From Hormiphora californensis (Eukaryota > Ctenophora > Tentaculata > Cydippida > Pleurobrachiidae): a stretch of 64,000 nt of DNA. Positions 32,701 to 41,990 of this stretch are shown here, piece after piece (positions within the stretch are counted from its first letter, which is position 1; each line of letters starts with the position of its first letter). Position numbers and translations under genes: made by a program. The DNA lies in assembly GCA_020137815.1 (NCBI GenBank), contig CM035353.1, positions 3,778,471 to 3,842,470 on the forward strand, read 5' to 3'. The notes below the pieces were generated by a model, which was given only the letters and a program-made list of their open reading frames with translations, did no database searches and was not told the DNA's origin.

Positions 32701-33406
32701 ACAGGGAGCGAAGTCTAGACGGTCCCAGAGACCACCCAACCCTTTTAAATTTGCAATTCAGAATACACATGAGATGTGGGAAGTAGCGATCCCACTATAT
32801 CTTGCCAGTGCCTCAGCCCCATACCCCGCCAGTGATTAGCTAAATTGAGCCTGCTCAATGTGTGTGTATGTTTACTGATCTTCCTCCTGGTGTTCCAACC
32901 CCCTCTACTAATGTATTGTCCGGTTAGCAACCGTGATGGAACTTGAATGGTGGCTGTCTACCCACAGTGCTGGCCGTGTAGTGGAGATATTCCCGTAGTG
33001 CCATTTCAAGCACACTAAATGTGTGGTAGTACGGGTCAGTGCAAGATATACGAGGTGATCGCTATTAGAACACAAGGATTGTTTCTATCCTGAATTGCGA
33101 GTATAAGAGGATGTGAAATCCAGTACTACTGGTTGGGAAAGTAATGGCCGAATGCGTATGAGAGCTAGATGGACCCCTGGTTTCTGGCATGTTAACAGGG
33201 AGCGAAGTCTAGACGGTCCCAGAGACCACCCAACCCTTTTAAATTTGCAATTCAGAATACACATGAGATGTGGGAAGTAGCGATCCCACTATATCTTGCC
33301 AGTGCCTCAGCCCCATACCCCGCCAGTGATTAGCTAAATTGAGCCTGCTCAATGTGTGTGTATGTTTACTGATCTTCCTCCTGGTGTTCCAACCCCCTCT
33401 ACTAAT
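29705..33406 (-). repeat. 494 bp satellite array, inverted units, second clean block
   Basis: About 7.5 units, again at exactly 494 base spacing (29781, 30275, 30769, 31263, 31757, 32251 and 32745 for the same word). The block ends at ...CCCCTCTACTAAT, directly against ATCATATATGATAC of the foldback. Confidence 0.92.
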
Positions 33407-35649
33407 ATCATATATGATACTATCGCCCGTAAGGGAATTCTAGTAACAAATCTAAATTGTACAAGTTTGTGGGTGCTATGGCATAAATTTATGCTTTCAT
33501 GTGGTATTTAGCTACAAGTTCTACAATCGTGAACGGTTTTTACCAGGAAAAGAACCCAAATTAGAGATTTGTATCATATATGATACTATCGTCCTAAGGG
33601 TAAATTCTCCTAAAACATACATAATTCGGGCTAGAAAAGGAGCTAAGAGACAAATCAGGGCACTAAAATGTGTAGAATTATCGCATTAGTGGGGGTAGAG
33701 CACATATTTAGGTCGCTATCTGGACCCCTAATTGAGATAATTGGATAATTAGCTAATTATCTGTCCCGCGCATACTAATTATTCATGAAACTTTGCTCTG
33801 GGAAGGAGTTATGAGACAAATGGGGGCACTAAAATGTGTAGAATCATCAAATTAGTGGGGGTAGAGCACATATTTAGGTCGCTATCTGGATCCATAATTG
33901 AGATAATTGGATAATTAGCTAATTAGTTGCTCTGGAGCGCTAATAAATGAGACTAGGCGGAGTATACAAGACAAGTGAGGGCACTAAAATGTGTAAAATC
34001 ATCGCCTTAGCGGGGGTAGAGCACATAGCTGAGTTTCTATTCCCACTTCTAATTGAGATAATTGGATAATTAGCTAATTGACGGTTGCACACCGTCCACT
34101 TTTCACCAAATCCCGTGGTTTCTAGGTAATCCTGAGCTCTTTTGCTCAATCTAAGGATCTTCTGACAACCCCTAACCCCATTTGTATCACCTATGACTCG
34201 TTTTACACAATAGTATAGCACTCGATACAACCCTAGACACTGCCTTCAGCTCTTTAGAACCCTCTTGCTCCATCCTAGACCTCTCATACATCCAAGATCC
34301 AACTACAATCCTATAGAATTTTTATATCCTATTGCTCCTACAACACGTTCAACCTCTAATGTACTACAGTTTCCCATATTTATTGTTTGGACACACGGTT
34401 ATAGGGGTTTAGGGATATTAGGGGATGTCAGAAGATCCTTAGATTGAACAAAAGAGCTCAGGATTACCTAGAAACCACGGGATTTGGTGAAAAGTGGACG
34501 GTGTGCAACCGTCAATTAGCTAATTATCCAATTATCTCATTTAGGAGTTGGAATAGAAACTCAGCTATGTGCTCTACCTCCACTAAGGCGATGATTTTAC
34601 ACATTTTAGTGCCCCTACTTGTCTTGGATACTCCACAAAGTCTCATTTATTAGCGCTCCAGGGCAACTAATTAGCTAATTATCCAATTATCTCAATTATG
34701 GATCCAGATAGCGACCTAAATATGTGCTCTACCCCCACTAATTTGATGATTCTACACATTTTAGTGCCCCCATTTGTCTCATAACTCCTTCCCAGAGCAA
34801 AGTTTCATGAATAATTAGTATGCGCGGGACAGATAATTAGCTAATTATCCAATTATCTCAATTAGGGGTCCAGATAGCGACCTAAATATGTGCTCTACCC
34901 CCACTAATGCGATGATTCTACACATTTTAGTGCCCTGATTTGTCTCTTAGCTCCTTTTCTAGCCCGAATTATGTATGTTTTAGGAGAATTTACCCTTAGG
35001 ACGATAGTATCATATATGATACAAATCTCTAATTTGGGTTCTTTTCCTGGTAAAAACCGTTCACGAATGTAGAGCTTGTAGCTACAAACCTCATGAAAGC
35101 ATGAATTTATGCCATAACACCCACAAACTTGTACAATTTAGATTTGTTACTAGAATTCCCTTACGGGCGATAGTATCATATATGCTACAGTGGGCCCAGC
35201 AAAAACTACATGTCGGAATTACAAATTTCCTTTTCGAGGCGTTTTGTGTTGATAACATCTACTTATAAACGAAAAATTAGACAATTCTATCGAGCCAATC
35301 CTTCTCGCCGTCAAAGGGTTAATAACTCATTCAATTTTCAATATTTTTTGATGCGGCTTTTTGCATTCGGTCGGTTATAACGAGCACTTTTATTCCTTCA
35401 AAGGATTAGTTGTGCCCCTAAAAAACAAAAAAATGAGAAATGTTTTTTAAAAAAGGCCGAAATTAGCCTCCTTAGAAGGGCTATAAAATTTTTTTCTTGA
35501 TTTTCTGAGCTGATCTGGACGTGGTTTTAGGTTCATAATCCCTAAAACTAGCTTGTGACAAAATATGGGCCACCTAGATAAAACATAAGGACTTCCAGGC
35601 CGCCTAGAATAAACTGTAGCATATATGCTCTGTCGCCGTCAAAGGGTTA
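33407..35649. mobile_element. Foldback family copy 2 (right block)
   Basis: This block is an inverted version of 20589-22719: arms about 33421-34175 and 34410-35180, then CAGTGGGCCCAGCAAAAACT through CTTCTCGCCGTCAAAGGGTT (about 35330), then the 320 bp module in reverse. It ends CGCCGTCAAAGGGT at 35647, followed by TA. With the left block it forms one superstructure of about 4.4 kb, once the satellite is discounted, flanked by TA. Confidence 0.75.
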
Positions 35650-36007
35650 TCCAGTAAGTTGCAATTGCTATCAACTGAGGATGTTATCTGAGATGCCCAT
35701 GCCCACTGACATAGTTAGTTAGCTTCTGTTGCTACTTGGAACTGATGATTCTTAGAACACTACAAAAGCTGATAATAAAGAAAGGACTAATTTGATAAGG
35801 AGTGGTTCGTCAAACAACAAGTCCAAAAAGTTTATACTTAAAATGAGCAAGATTTTTATGGCCAGATCTTGGCAGGTAAGAAATAATTGCTATGAATTGA
35901 GGCTGTTATATGTTATCTGAGATGTCCAATAACATGTGGAAATGTTGATACTGAGTTAACTGAATATAATTAATAAAGAAGCAGTGATATAATTACACTA
36001 GTGCTAG
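35650..36007. other. AT-rich, intron-like stretch
   Basis: A GTAAGTTGCAATTG at 35653 looks like a donor. ATGTTATCTGAGATG(C/T)CCA occurs twice (35683 and 35906). No coding frame is seen. 35930-36005 resembles 39060-39150 and 45538-45625 (AACATGTGGAA.TGTTGATAC, AATTAATAAAGAAGCAGTGA), showing that the neighbouring repeated family starts here. Confidence 0.4.
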
Positions 36008-36150
36008 ACACGAACTAGGCTTTCCCTATCCGGGAAGAGCGGAGATCAAGGGAGAAGTGGACCCCAAGCGGTTCAAGGATCAAACCAACCTGGTGACCCC
36101 GACCCCGGCAGAGCGGATGGAGCTGATTCCTGTCGAACCCTGAACTTGCG
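36008..36150 (+). other. Exon-like segment before a GTAAGA donor
   Basis: One frame gives RHELGFPYPGRAEIKGEVDP, KRFKDQTNLVTPTPAERMEL and IPVEP before a stop. Another is open through ELANPGKKAEEFQEEGRNSR. A donor-like CCCCG|GTAAGA lies at about 36158. The next exon starts at 36258. Product unrecognised. Confidence 0.3.
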
Positions 36151-36257
36151 AACCCCGGTAAGAAAGCAGAGGAGTTTCAGGAGGAGGGACGGAATTCGAG
36201 GGAAAAGGGATAAGATATCAAACAATTGGGTAATCCTTATACGACCTATTTTTATAG

Positions 36258-36426
36258 GAACCCCCGGCGATGCAGTACCTGTCACCCACGTACCAACAGG
36301 ATCCTAGCGAGGAATATGATCCGGCATTTCCGACCTACCAAGCGACCCCACCCTCCCTTTATACCTATGTCAGAAGAAGGAAACGATCCCAGAGCCCGAT
36401 TTATCGAGTCAAGAGGAGCTCAACAG
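36258..36426 (+). CDS. Exon of an unrecognised Pro/Tyr-rich, Arg-rich protein
   Basis: The exon is bounded by TTTTTATAG at 36257 and a GTCAGT donor at 36427. The favoured frame reads PAMQYLSPTYQQDPSEEYDP, AFPTYQATPPSLYTYVRRRK and RSQSPIYRVKRSSTG. A paralogous exon at 41228-41390 keeps the blocks SPTYQ, YDPAFPT.Q, PSL..Y.RRR.RS.SP.YRVK.SS. In YDPAFPT every codon differs between the two only at the third base, strong evidence that this frame was under protein-level selection. The Arg-rich tail suggests nucleic-acid binding (inference). It is followed by an intron paralogous to the one carrying the 2003-3634 foldback. Confidence 0.6.
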
Positions 36427-36626
36427 GTCAGTTAATTTATAGTTATGTATACTGTATAGTAAAGAGTAGCACAATTTTATCTTTATTTCATCTTCCAGCA
36501 TAGTACATTGTATTGTGGTTTTATGTTATTAACACATTTAAGTTATAGTTAACATATGTAATATGCATTATAGTAAATAGTCGCACAATTTATTTTTATT
36601 TTCTCGTCCACCCTCCCGGCTTCCAG

Positions 36627-36675
36627 CAGTATCCGCAGTACTATGCGTATTGTCTGCCAGATATTGGGCCATTTA
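36627..36675 (+). CDS. Probable 49 base mini-exon
   Basis: CCCGGCTTCCAG precedes it and GTAAGTTCC follows. It encodes QYPQYYAYCLPDIGPF in one frame, whose Tyr/Pro richness matches the upstream exon at 36258. Likely the next exon of the same gene. Confidence 0.45.
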
Positions 36676-36840
36676 GTAAGTTCCTATTTCTGACAATTTT
36701 GCTCAACATCTTTATAGCTTATCAATACTCTTGCTCCAAATCACAATGCAAAGGCACCATATTGAATTGTATCTAATAATTACGAAATTTTCAGCTGGAG
36801 TTGAGAAACCGGCTGAACTGATTGCCAAGGGCATTATCAG

Positions 36841-37483
36841 ACACCTGGGGGGGGTCCAGCCCTAAAAAAGCTAAGCTAACGGCCAAAATCAGGGTACCTT
36901 TAGCTTTTTTTAGCTTTTTTTAGCTTTTTTTAGCTTTTTTTAGCCTTTTTTAGCTTTTTTTAGCTTTATTTAGCTTTTTTTAGCTTTTTTTTAGCTTTTT
37001 TAAGGCTAAAAAAAGCTAAAAAAAGCTAAAAAAAGCTAAAAAAAGCTAAAATTGAGTTTTTAGTGGATTCATATAGGTTCGAATCCCGCTGACGCCAAAT
37101 TTTTTAAACTTTTATTATAACGTTTTATAACGTTTTTTGAACTTTTTTAAAACTATTTTTATCAAATTTGAATAATATTTTTATCGAAAAAATGTCTCCA
37201 GAAAATGGCAGTAGGGGTGGATACAGAAATTGCTATGTATGGACATAAACGGTAGATTATGGTAAAAAATGTGCAGGAAATGAACAAATGCAGTCAATAG
37301 ACGTCCGGAAGGATGAAAATTTAATGGAAAAGTGTCAAGATGAATGCTGAAAAAACATAAAAAGTAGGGCTAAAAAAAGCTAAAAAAAGCTAAAAAAAGC
37401 TAAAAAAAGCTAAAATAAAAAACGCTATCGACCAAAATCAGGGTACCTTTAGCTTTTTTTAGGGCTGGACCCCCCCCACACCT
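36841..37483. mobile_element. 631 bp element with G8 ends and 6 bp duplication ACACCT
   Basis: The element is 36847-37477. It begins with eight G then TCCAGCCCTAAAAAA and ends with the exact reverse complement. ACACCT lies on both sides. The interior holds a degenerate TTTTTTTAGC repeat (36896-37008) with its inverse AAAAAGCTA (37010-37050), a tRNA-like T-arm, unique DNA (37150-37370), and a second AAAAAGCTA run. The right half, from about 37188, is present again at 43884-44172. No coding frame. Class unknown. Confidence 0.75.
37066..37097 (+). other. tRNA-like T-arm and 3' end with Pol III B-box
   Basis: GGTTCGAATCC at 37076-37086 matches the TPsiC arm/B-box consensus and is followed by CGCTGACGCCA, which resembles an acceptor 3' strand plus CCA. 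No cloverleaf 5' half or A-box was found upstream, where the DNA is TTTTTAGC repeats. It is a tRNA-derived fragment within the 631 bp element, not a tRNA gene. Confidence 0.5.
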
Positions 37484-37693
37484 TGAAAGACTTGGGATCA
37501 GCACTGACTGGGTTAAAGTTGTTGGCTGTGACTGGTGCTCTACTAACACCGGAAGAGTCATGAATCATCCAATCAGATATCATTATACGCATACTTAGAT
37601 GTTATTTATATCATAAATATAAAGTAAAAACGATCAAAAGATCAAAAGTATATGGTAATTAACAGTTTTAATGATATACAATATAGGCTGCAG

Positions 37694-37728
37694 GCGAAGG
37701 AGAAGACGAGTCCTACCAAATGCTATGA
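37694..37728 (+). CDS. Probable terminal mini-exon
   Basis: TAGGCTGCAG precedes GEGEDESYQML and TGA. The same sequence is at 44394-44428 in copy B. The short acidic tail after a good acceptor is typical of a C-terminal exon. Its gene is uncertain. Confidence 0.35.
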
Positions 37729-37991
37729 GCCAGGTATGGCACGATACTACGTGGAATGTTTGCTGGCAGGCTGTGTTATATGCTGTCTGAAAACTGTCAC
37801 CTCTAACGTATAGTACCTAATCATGTAAAAATTTACGGCATCATGTTCAAAATGATAATATGTATATAAAACGTTTTAGTTAATCTAACTTGGACATTTG
37901 CACAGTAGTGTAATATTTTTATAGCTTATACATTTATTAAGTTAGAAATATAAAGTTTACTTGTGTATATATAGTATAACAAATTGGTTGG

Positions 37992-38135
37992 CTAAAATAT
38001 CGTAGCAGATATAGTTCCGTGACTCTTTATGATGGAACCCCAGATCTATATCATATCATAACCGGAAAAACGAAATCCAGGATTACATCAAGTACTGAGG
38101 CCTCATTACAGGCGAAGAATTTGACTAATATTTAA
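37992..38135 (+). pseudogene. Coding-like segment upstream of the 211 bp repeats
   Basis: The frame reads LKYRSRYSSVTLYDGTPDLY, HIITGKTKSRITSSTEASLQ and AKNLTNI before TAA. Copy B (44692-44841) keeps it with a small change near 44705 (CAGCAGATAG instead of CAGATATAG). Unrecognised; the beta-strand-like pattern is suggestive only. Confidence 0.35.
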
Positions 38136-38149
38136 TACTGACTAAGGAA

Positions 38150-38960
38150 GTGTATAAGGGACGGCTCTGCCACAAGATACATGGAGGCGAAATCAAGCTT
38201 GTTCCAGAACCAACCTTGGTAGAGGGAAAGGATGTCACCTGCTACATCGATACTCCATTCAGTTCGACGTTTTTATGCCATAGCCAAGAGGTGGAACTAT
38301 GTGTGCAAACTAGTGCCAGTAAGGCTAAAAACTTCAAGTCACACGAATCGAGCATAGGTAGCGCTATTATTACTACTGAGAGTAGAAGGCAGAGAAGAGG
38401 AAAGACAACTTGTTCCAGAACCAACCTTGGTAGAGGGAAAGGATGTAACCTGCTACATCGATACTCCATTCAGTTCGACGTTTTTATGCCATAGCCAAGA
38501 GGTGGAACTATGTGTGCAAACTAGTGCCAGTAAGGCTAAAAACTTCAAGTCACACGAATCGAGCATAGGTAGCGCTATTATTACTACTGAGAGTAGAAGG
38601 CAGAGAAGAGGAAAGACAACTTGTTCCAGAACCAACCTTGGTAGAGGGAAAGGATGTAACCTGCTACATCGATACTCCATTCAGTTCGACGTTTTTATGC
38701 CATAGCCAAGAGGTGGAACTATGTGTGCAAACTAGTGCCAGTAAGGCTAAAAACTTCAAGTCACACGAATCGAGCATAGGTAGCGCTATTATTACTACTG
38801 AGAGTAGAAGGCAGAGAAGAGGAAAGACAACTTGTTCCAGAACCAACCTTGGCAGAGGGAAAGGATGTGACCTGCTACATCGATACTCCATTCAGTTCGA
38901 CGTTTTTATGCCATAGCCAAGAGGTGGAATTATGCGTGCAAACTAGTGCAAGCAAGGCCA
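38150..38960 (+). pseudogene. Coding relic with 211 bp tandem repeats (copy A)
   Basis: The frame opens with YKGRLCHKIHGGEIKLVPEP and TLVEGKDVTCYIDTPFSSTF, LCHSQEVELCVQTSASKAKN. The DNA from CTTGTTCCAGAACCAACC is then repeated at 211 base spacing, about three full units and a partial one. As 211 is not a multiple of three, each repeat shifts the frame and repeats the same peptide from a new phase, so the array as a whole cannot be one reading frame. Units are nearly identical, pointing to recent expansion. The last unit ends SKAKN followed by TAG. Product unrecognised. Confidence 0.55.
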
Positions 38961-39241
38961 AAAACTAGTTAATTAAAATCGAAGGTCTAATGCCAACCAG
39001 GAACCTAAAGGACGTCATTCATCCAAGTACTCACCATACTGAGGAGCAGCGAGGAGCAGCCCAATAACATGTGGAAGTGTTGATACGGAGTTTACTGAAT
39101 ATAATTAATAAAGAAGCAGTGATACAATTACACTTGCTAGACACGAACTAGTTTTAAACAGAAGTCCGGGAATCTCTTTACCATGTATTGGATACTGCGG
39201 ATAACAGAGGTTTGAACAGCCTTCGTGACAGATTAGATACA
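38960..39241. other. Conserved non-coding flank of copy A
   Basis: This part matches 45440-45724 closely (GCCAACCAGGAACCTAAAGG, CATACTGAGGAGCAGC). No convincing frame of length is visible. Confidence 0.4.
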
Positions 39242-40393
39242 TGAACTATGAACGTTTGTAGACTGGCGCGTTATCAAGTTGGCTGTTCCCAGCGCGAGCT
39301 GGGGACAGCCAACTGGAGTTTAATCGCCCGGCAGGGCGATTAAACTGGTTTAAATCCCGACGCCGATCCCGAGGCGCCAGCCGAGGGTGAGGGGGAGGTG
39401 ATTTAAACCTATAACGCGATAGGCTAACAAACGTTCATAGTTTATGAAACCCGATAGTAATTACACACAAATAAGAGACACATCACAAGGGGTAACACAC
39501 AAGGACTACTGGCAAATAGTCAACAGACACTCTCAAAATGTGTGTAGACTTAGTGTCTACTGTTCCTAACATGTTTGAGAAAGAGAGAGAAAGATTAGGG
39601 GCAAAACACACAGTGAGAGATATTGAACAGTAAAAGAGAGAATGAGAGAGAGAAACGAATGGAATGCGACTATTTTGCCTCTTGATGAGAGAGATAACAT
39701 ATATATATGAAACCCGATAGTTGATTTATCAGTCGTTTGAACATTTTACGCGCACACGTTAACTGCGAGCTGGGGGATTTAACACCCTGCTCGCTATTTA
39801 TCAGACCAGTGCCCATTTTCACGCGTTTCTCTTCATTTCCATAACATGCGTGTAAATTTCCAAGTAATGAAAATGTGTGTAAACACACAGTTCTGTCAAT
39901 AACAGAGAGGGGAACACATCTGCAACACTTTTCAATGTTATCTCTCTCATCAAGAGGCAAAATAGTCGCATTCCATTCGTTTCTCTCTCTCATTCTCTCT
40001 TTTACTGTTCAATATCTCTCACTGTGTGTTTTGCCCCTAATCTTTCTCTCTCTTTCTCAAACATGTTAGGAACAGTAGACACTAAGTCTACACACATTTT
40101 GAGAGTGTCTGTTGACTATTTGCCAGTAGTCCTTGTGTGTTACCCCTTGTGATGTGTCTCTTATTTGTGTGTAATTACTATCGGGTTTCATAAACTATGA
40201 ACGTTTGTTAGCCTATCGCGTTATAGGTTTAAATCACCTCCCCCTCACCCTCGGCTGGCGCCTCGGGATCGGCGTCGGGATTTAAACCAGTTTAATCGCC
40301 CTGCCGGGCGATTAAACTCCAGTTGGCTGTCCCCAGCTCGCGCTGGGAACAGCCAACTTGATAACGCGCCAGTCTACAAACGTTCATAGTTCA
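39242..40393. mobile_element. Foldback built from nested hairpins
   Basis: The arms 39242-39698 and about 39940-40393 are reverse complements, beginning GAACTATGAACGTTTGTAGAC. Inside each arm there are further near-perfect hairpins: AGTTGGCTGTTCCCAGC against GCTGGGGACAGCCAACT, GTTTAATCGCCC against GGGCGATTAAAC, and GGTTTAAATC against GATTTAAACC. The element is absent from copy B at about 45724, though that site has diverged locally, so the duplication length is not certain. No coding capacity. Confidence 0.8.
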
Positions 40394-40500
40394 TTTGATA
40401 GCTAACCCGAACCCCCCCCCCCCCCCCCCCCCCCCCGAGATACTATCATGGATAGAGTTAACGATGTTGTAGAGCTCGACAAGGAGTAGCAGATTGAGCA
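40394..40500 (+). pseudogene. gag-start relic behind a poly-C tract (copy A)
   Basis: TAACCCGAACCCC followed by a long C run and ATGGATAGAGTTAACGATGT parallels TAACCCGAACCCCGCCTCCC and ATGAACAACGTCGACGAT at the gag unit 3 start. The peptide DRVNDVVELDKE stops at TAG. The same sequence is at 45747-45830 in copy B. Confidence 0.5.
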
Positions 40501-41220
40501 GATTGAGCAGACATCGAGGACACAGAGAAGGTGGTGTTACCCTCCCGAACTCTTAAGATATTGCTTAGTCTAATGATTTGGTACTTATGGTTGACTAAAA
40601 TTGAGTTCAGTTTCCGCACACCATCTTTCTTGTCGTTCTCGTATCTCAAACCTCGTTACAAAATATATGTAGCCTGGTACGGGACTTTTTCTTCAACCTA
40701 GCAGAATCGCTGACAACGAAATACGAATGACTTGAGCCCTTTCGAGAGTGCTGTTGGTTTCGTCAAAACTAATGTGGTAAAATATTAGTATTTAACGAAA
40801 TATTGATCATAGCAGTGGCATCCCTAGGGAACGCCACCACAGAGGACCTTCTAAAGCGGAGAAGAGTCAGGTCATAATACGAATAAGAAGATCCCCCAGA
40901 AGGGGGAAATTTAATTACGATCTACAGCATTTACATTGTATATTTATGTATTTGGAATCCCCTAAATGTATGGGTGGCGTTGCCCTACCCTAATTCTTCA
41001 GGAGCGACTTTCCACACTGGTGGTATACTAGTACAAAGAGTAAAGACACATAATATTCAAGAAAACACGGTGACTTTTGGGGCTGTGGCATTGCCACCAC
41101 AGTTGAATAAGACATTTTTTGTGTTTTTTTCGTCGGTACCACACAGGTGGTACCGGCACAAAAGTATGAGAGGGTATTAAAACAATTAGGTAGTCCTTAT
41201 ACGACCTATATTTCTTTATA
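40500..41220 (+). pseudogene. Degenerate repeats of a GG.ALP.PNSSG coding block
   Basis: GTGGYGTTRCCCT.CC.AA.TCTT occurs near 40530 and 40974, and again at 41640, 45870, 46310, 46768 and 47240. At 40974 the frame gives GGVALPYPNSSGATFHTGGI and LVQRVKTHN. GGTACCACACAGGTGGTACC, a small palindrome, recurs at 41136, 41762 and 46873. These look like scrambled remnants of one repeated coding unit; not recognised. Confidence 0.35.
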
Positions 41221-41227
41221 GGACCCC

Positions 41228-41420
41228 CCAGCTCTGCGATTCATATCGCCAACCTACCAAGGGCCTAACTCGGATTACGACCCCGCCTTCCCCACGAACC
41301 AAGACTCCCCCGGCCGTCCTTGTCAATATATCTGCGGAGACGCAGACGGTCCCCGAGCCCTGTATACAGGGTGAAGAAGAGTTCCCACACCAGCATCACG
41401 TTAAGAAAAAAAGCTAAATA
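41228..41420 (+). pseudogene. Paralogue of the Pro/Tyr-rich exon, frameshifted (copy A)
   Basis: FISPTYQGPNSDYDPAFPTN continues, after a one-base frame change near 41305-41315, as PSLSIYLRRRRRSPSPVYRV, KKSS. It is preceded by TTTCTTTATAG, the same acceptor position as at 36258. Third-base-only differences from the 36.3 kb exon show past selection; the frameshift shows this copy is broken, or the base count here is wrong. Confidence 0.55.
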
Positions 41421-41990
41421 AGAGAAAATAGGACTCATGGTGGAGACAAATAAGAGTTTTAAGTCAGTACCACACAGAAGAAGAATATCTCTCATTTATG
41501 TGCATGCTTTGTTTTCAATTTATTATTTTTCAGGACATAATTAAAACATAATTAATCTGGAGACTAAATTAAAATCTACCGTATTTACCTAGTGTTGGAA
41601 TCCCCCAAAAAGGGGGGAAGTTTTAACTTTTAAAGGTATAGGTGGCCTTGCCCTTCCAAACTCTTTTGGGACATATAGGAACGAAGACTCTTGAGGAAGA
41701 GTGAATCGCCATATAGGTGGCGAGCATAAAGGCAATAAAGACTGTTGCTTTTTTTAAAAGACGGTACCACACAGGTGGTATCCATGGATTTGAGCAAATA
41801 TTAAAAGTAAAAAACTTAGATTTCCGAACAACCGCTTGCACAGGCTATAGGAACCGCCACAATGAATAGTTGAACTACTCTGGGGGGGGACAATAAAATC
41901 TTAATATTCGGATTTTATACATTATATTTACTTTTATCTGACGGTTCATTTGTGTGTATCTGACTCCGTACAAACTGTGTTTTACACATA
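41421..41990. other. Relic DNA shared with copy B
   Basis: This part matches 47060-47530 and contains GGAATCCCCCAAAAAGGGGG and GGTGGCCTTGCCCTTCCAAA blocks of the degenerate family. No open frame of quality is seen. Confidence 0.4.

Larger units (their letters stand above)
36795..37570 (+). pseudogene. Exon split by a transposon insertion
   Basis: The acceptor AATTTTCAG ends at 36794. The exon reads GVEKPAELIAKGIIRHL up to 36846 and resumes at 37478 after the element. With one copy of the 6 bp duplication removed, the same frame continues ERLGISTDWVKVVGCDWCST, NTG. The 'VK.VGCD..STNTG' pattern is one I recall from the same uncharacterised invertebrate family that carries the HARWLT box. The alternative frame KDLGSALTGLKLLAVTGALL is also open. 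Copy B (44180-44262) carries only the second part, since the duplication starts inside the element. Confidence 0.45.

Noticed and set aside
23922-32930. A 61-codon open frame repeated in every 494 bp satellite unit
   Set aside because: All units are identical, so the frame is kept by sequence identity and not shown to be selected; no start context, known domain or codon-level divergence supports it.
23573-33406. Satellite unit as a 5S rRNA or snRNA gene cluster
   Set aside because: I compared it with remembered 5S, U1, U2, U5 and U6 features on both strands and saw no match or Pol III box.
37066-37097. Complete tRNA gene
   Set aside because: Only the T-arm and 3' end are present; there is no D-arm, anticodon arm or A-box.
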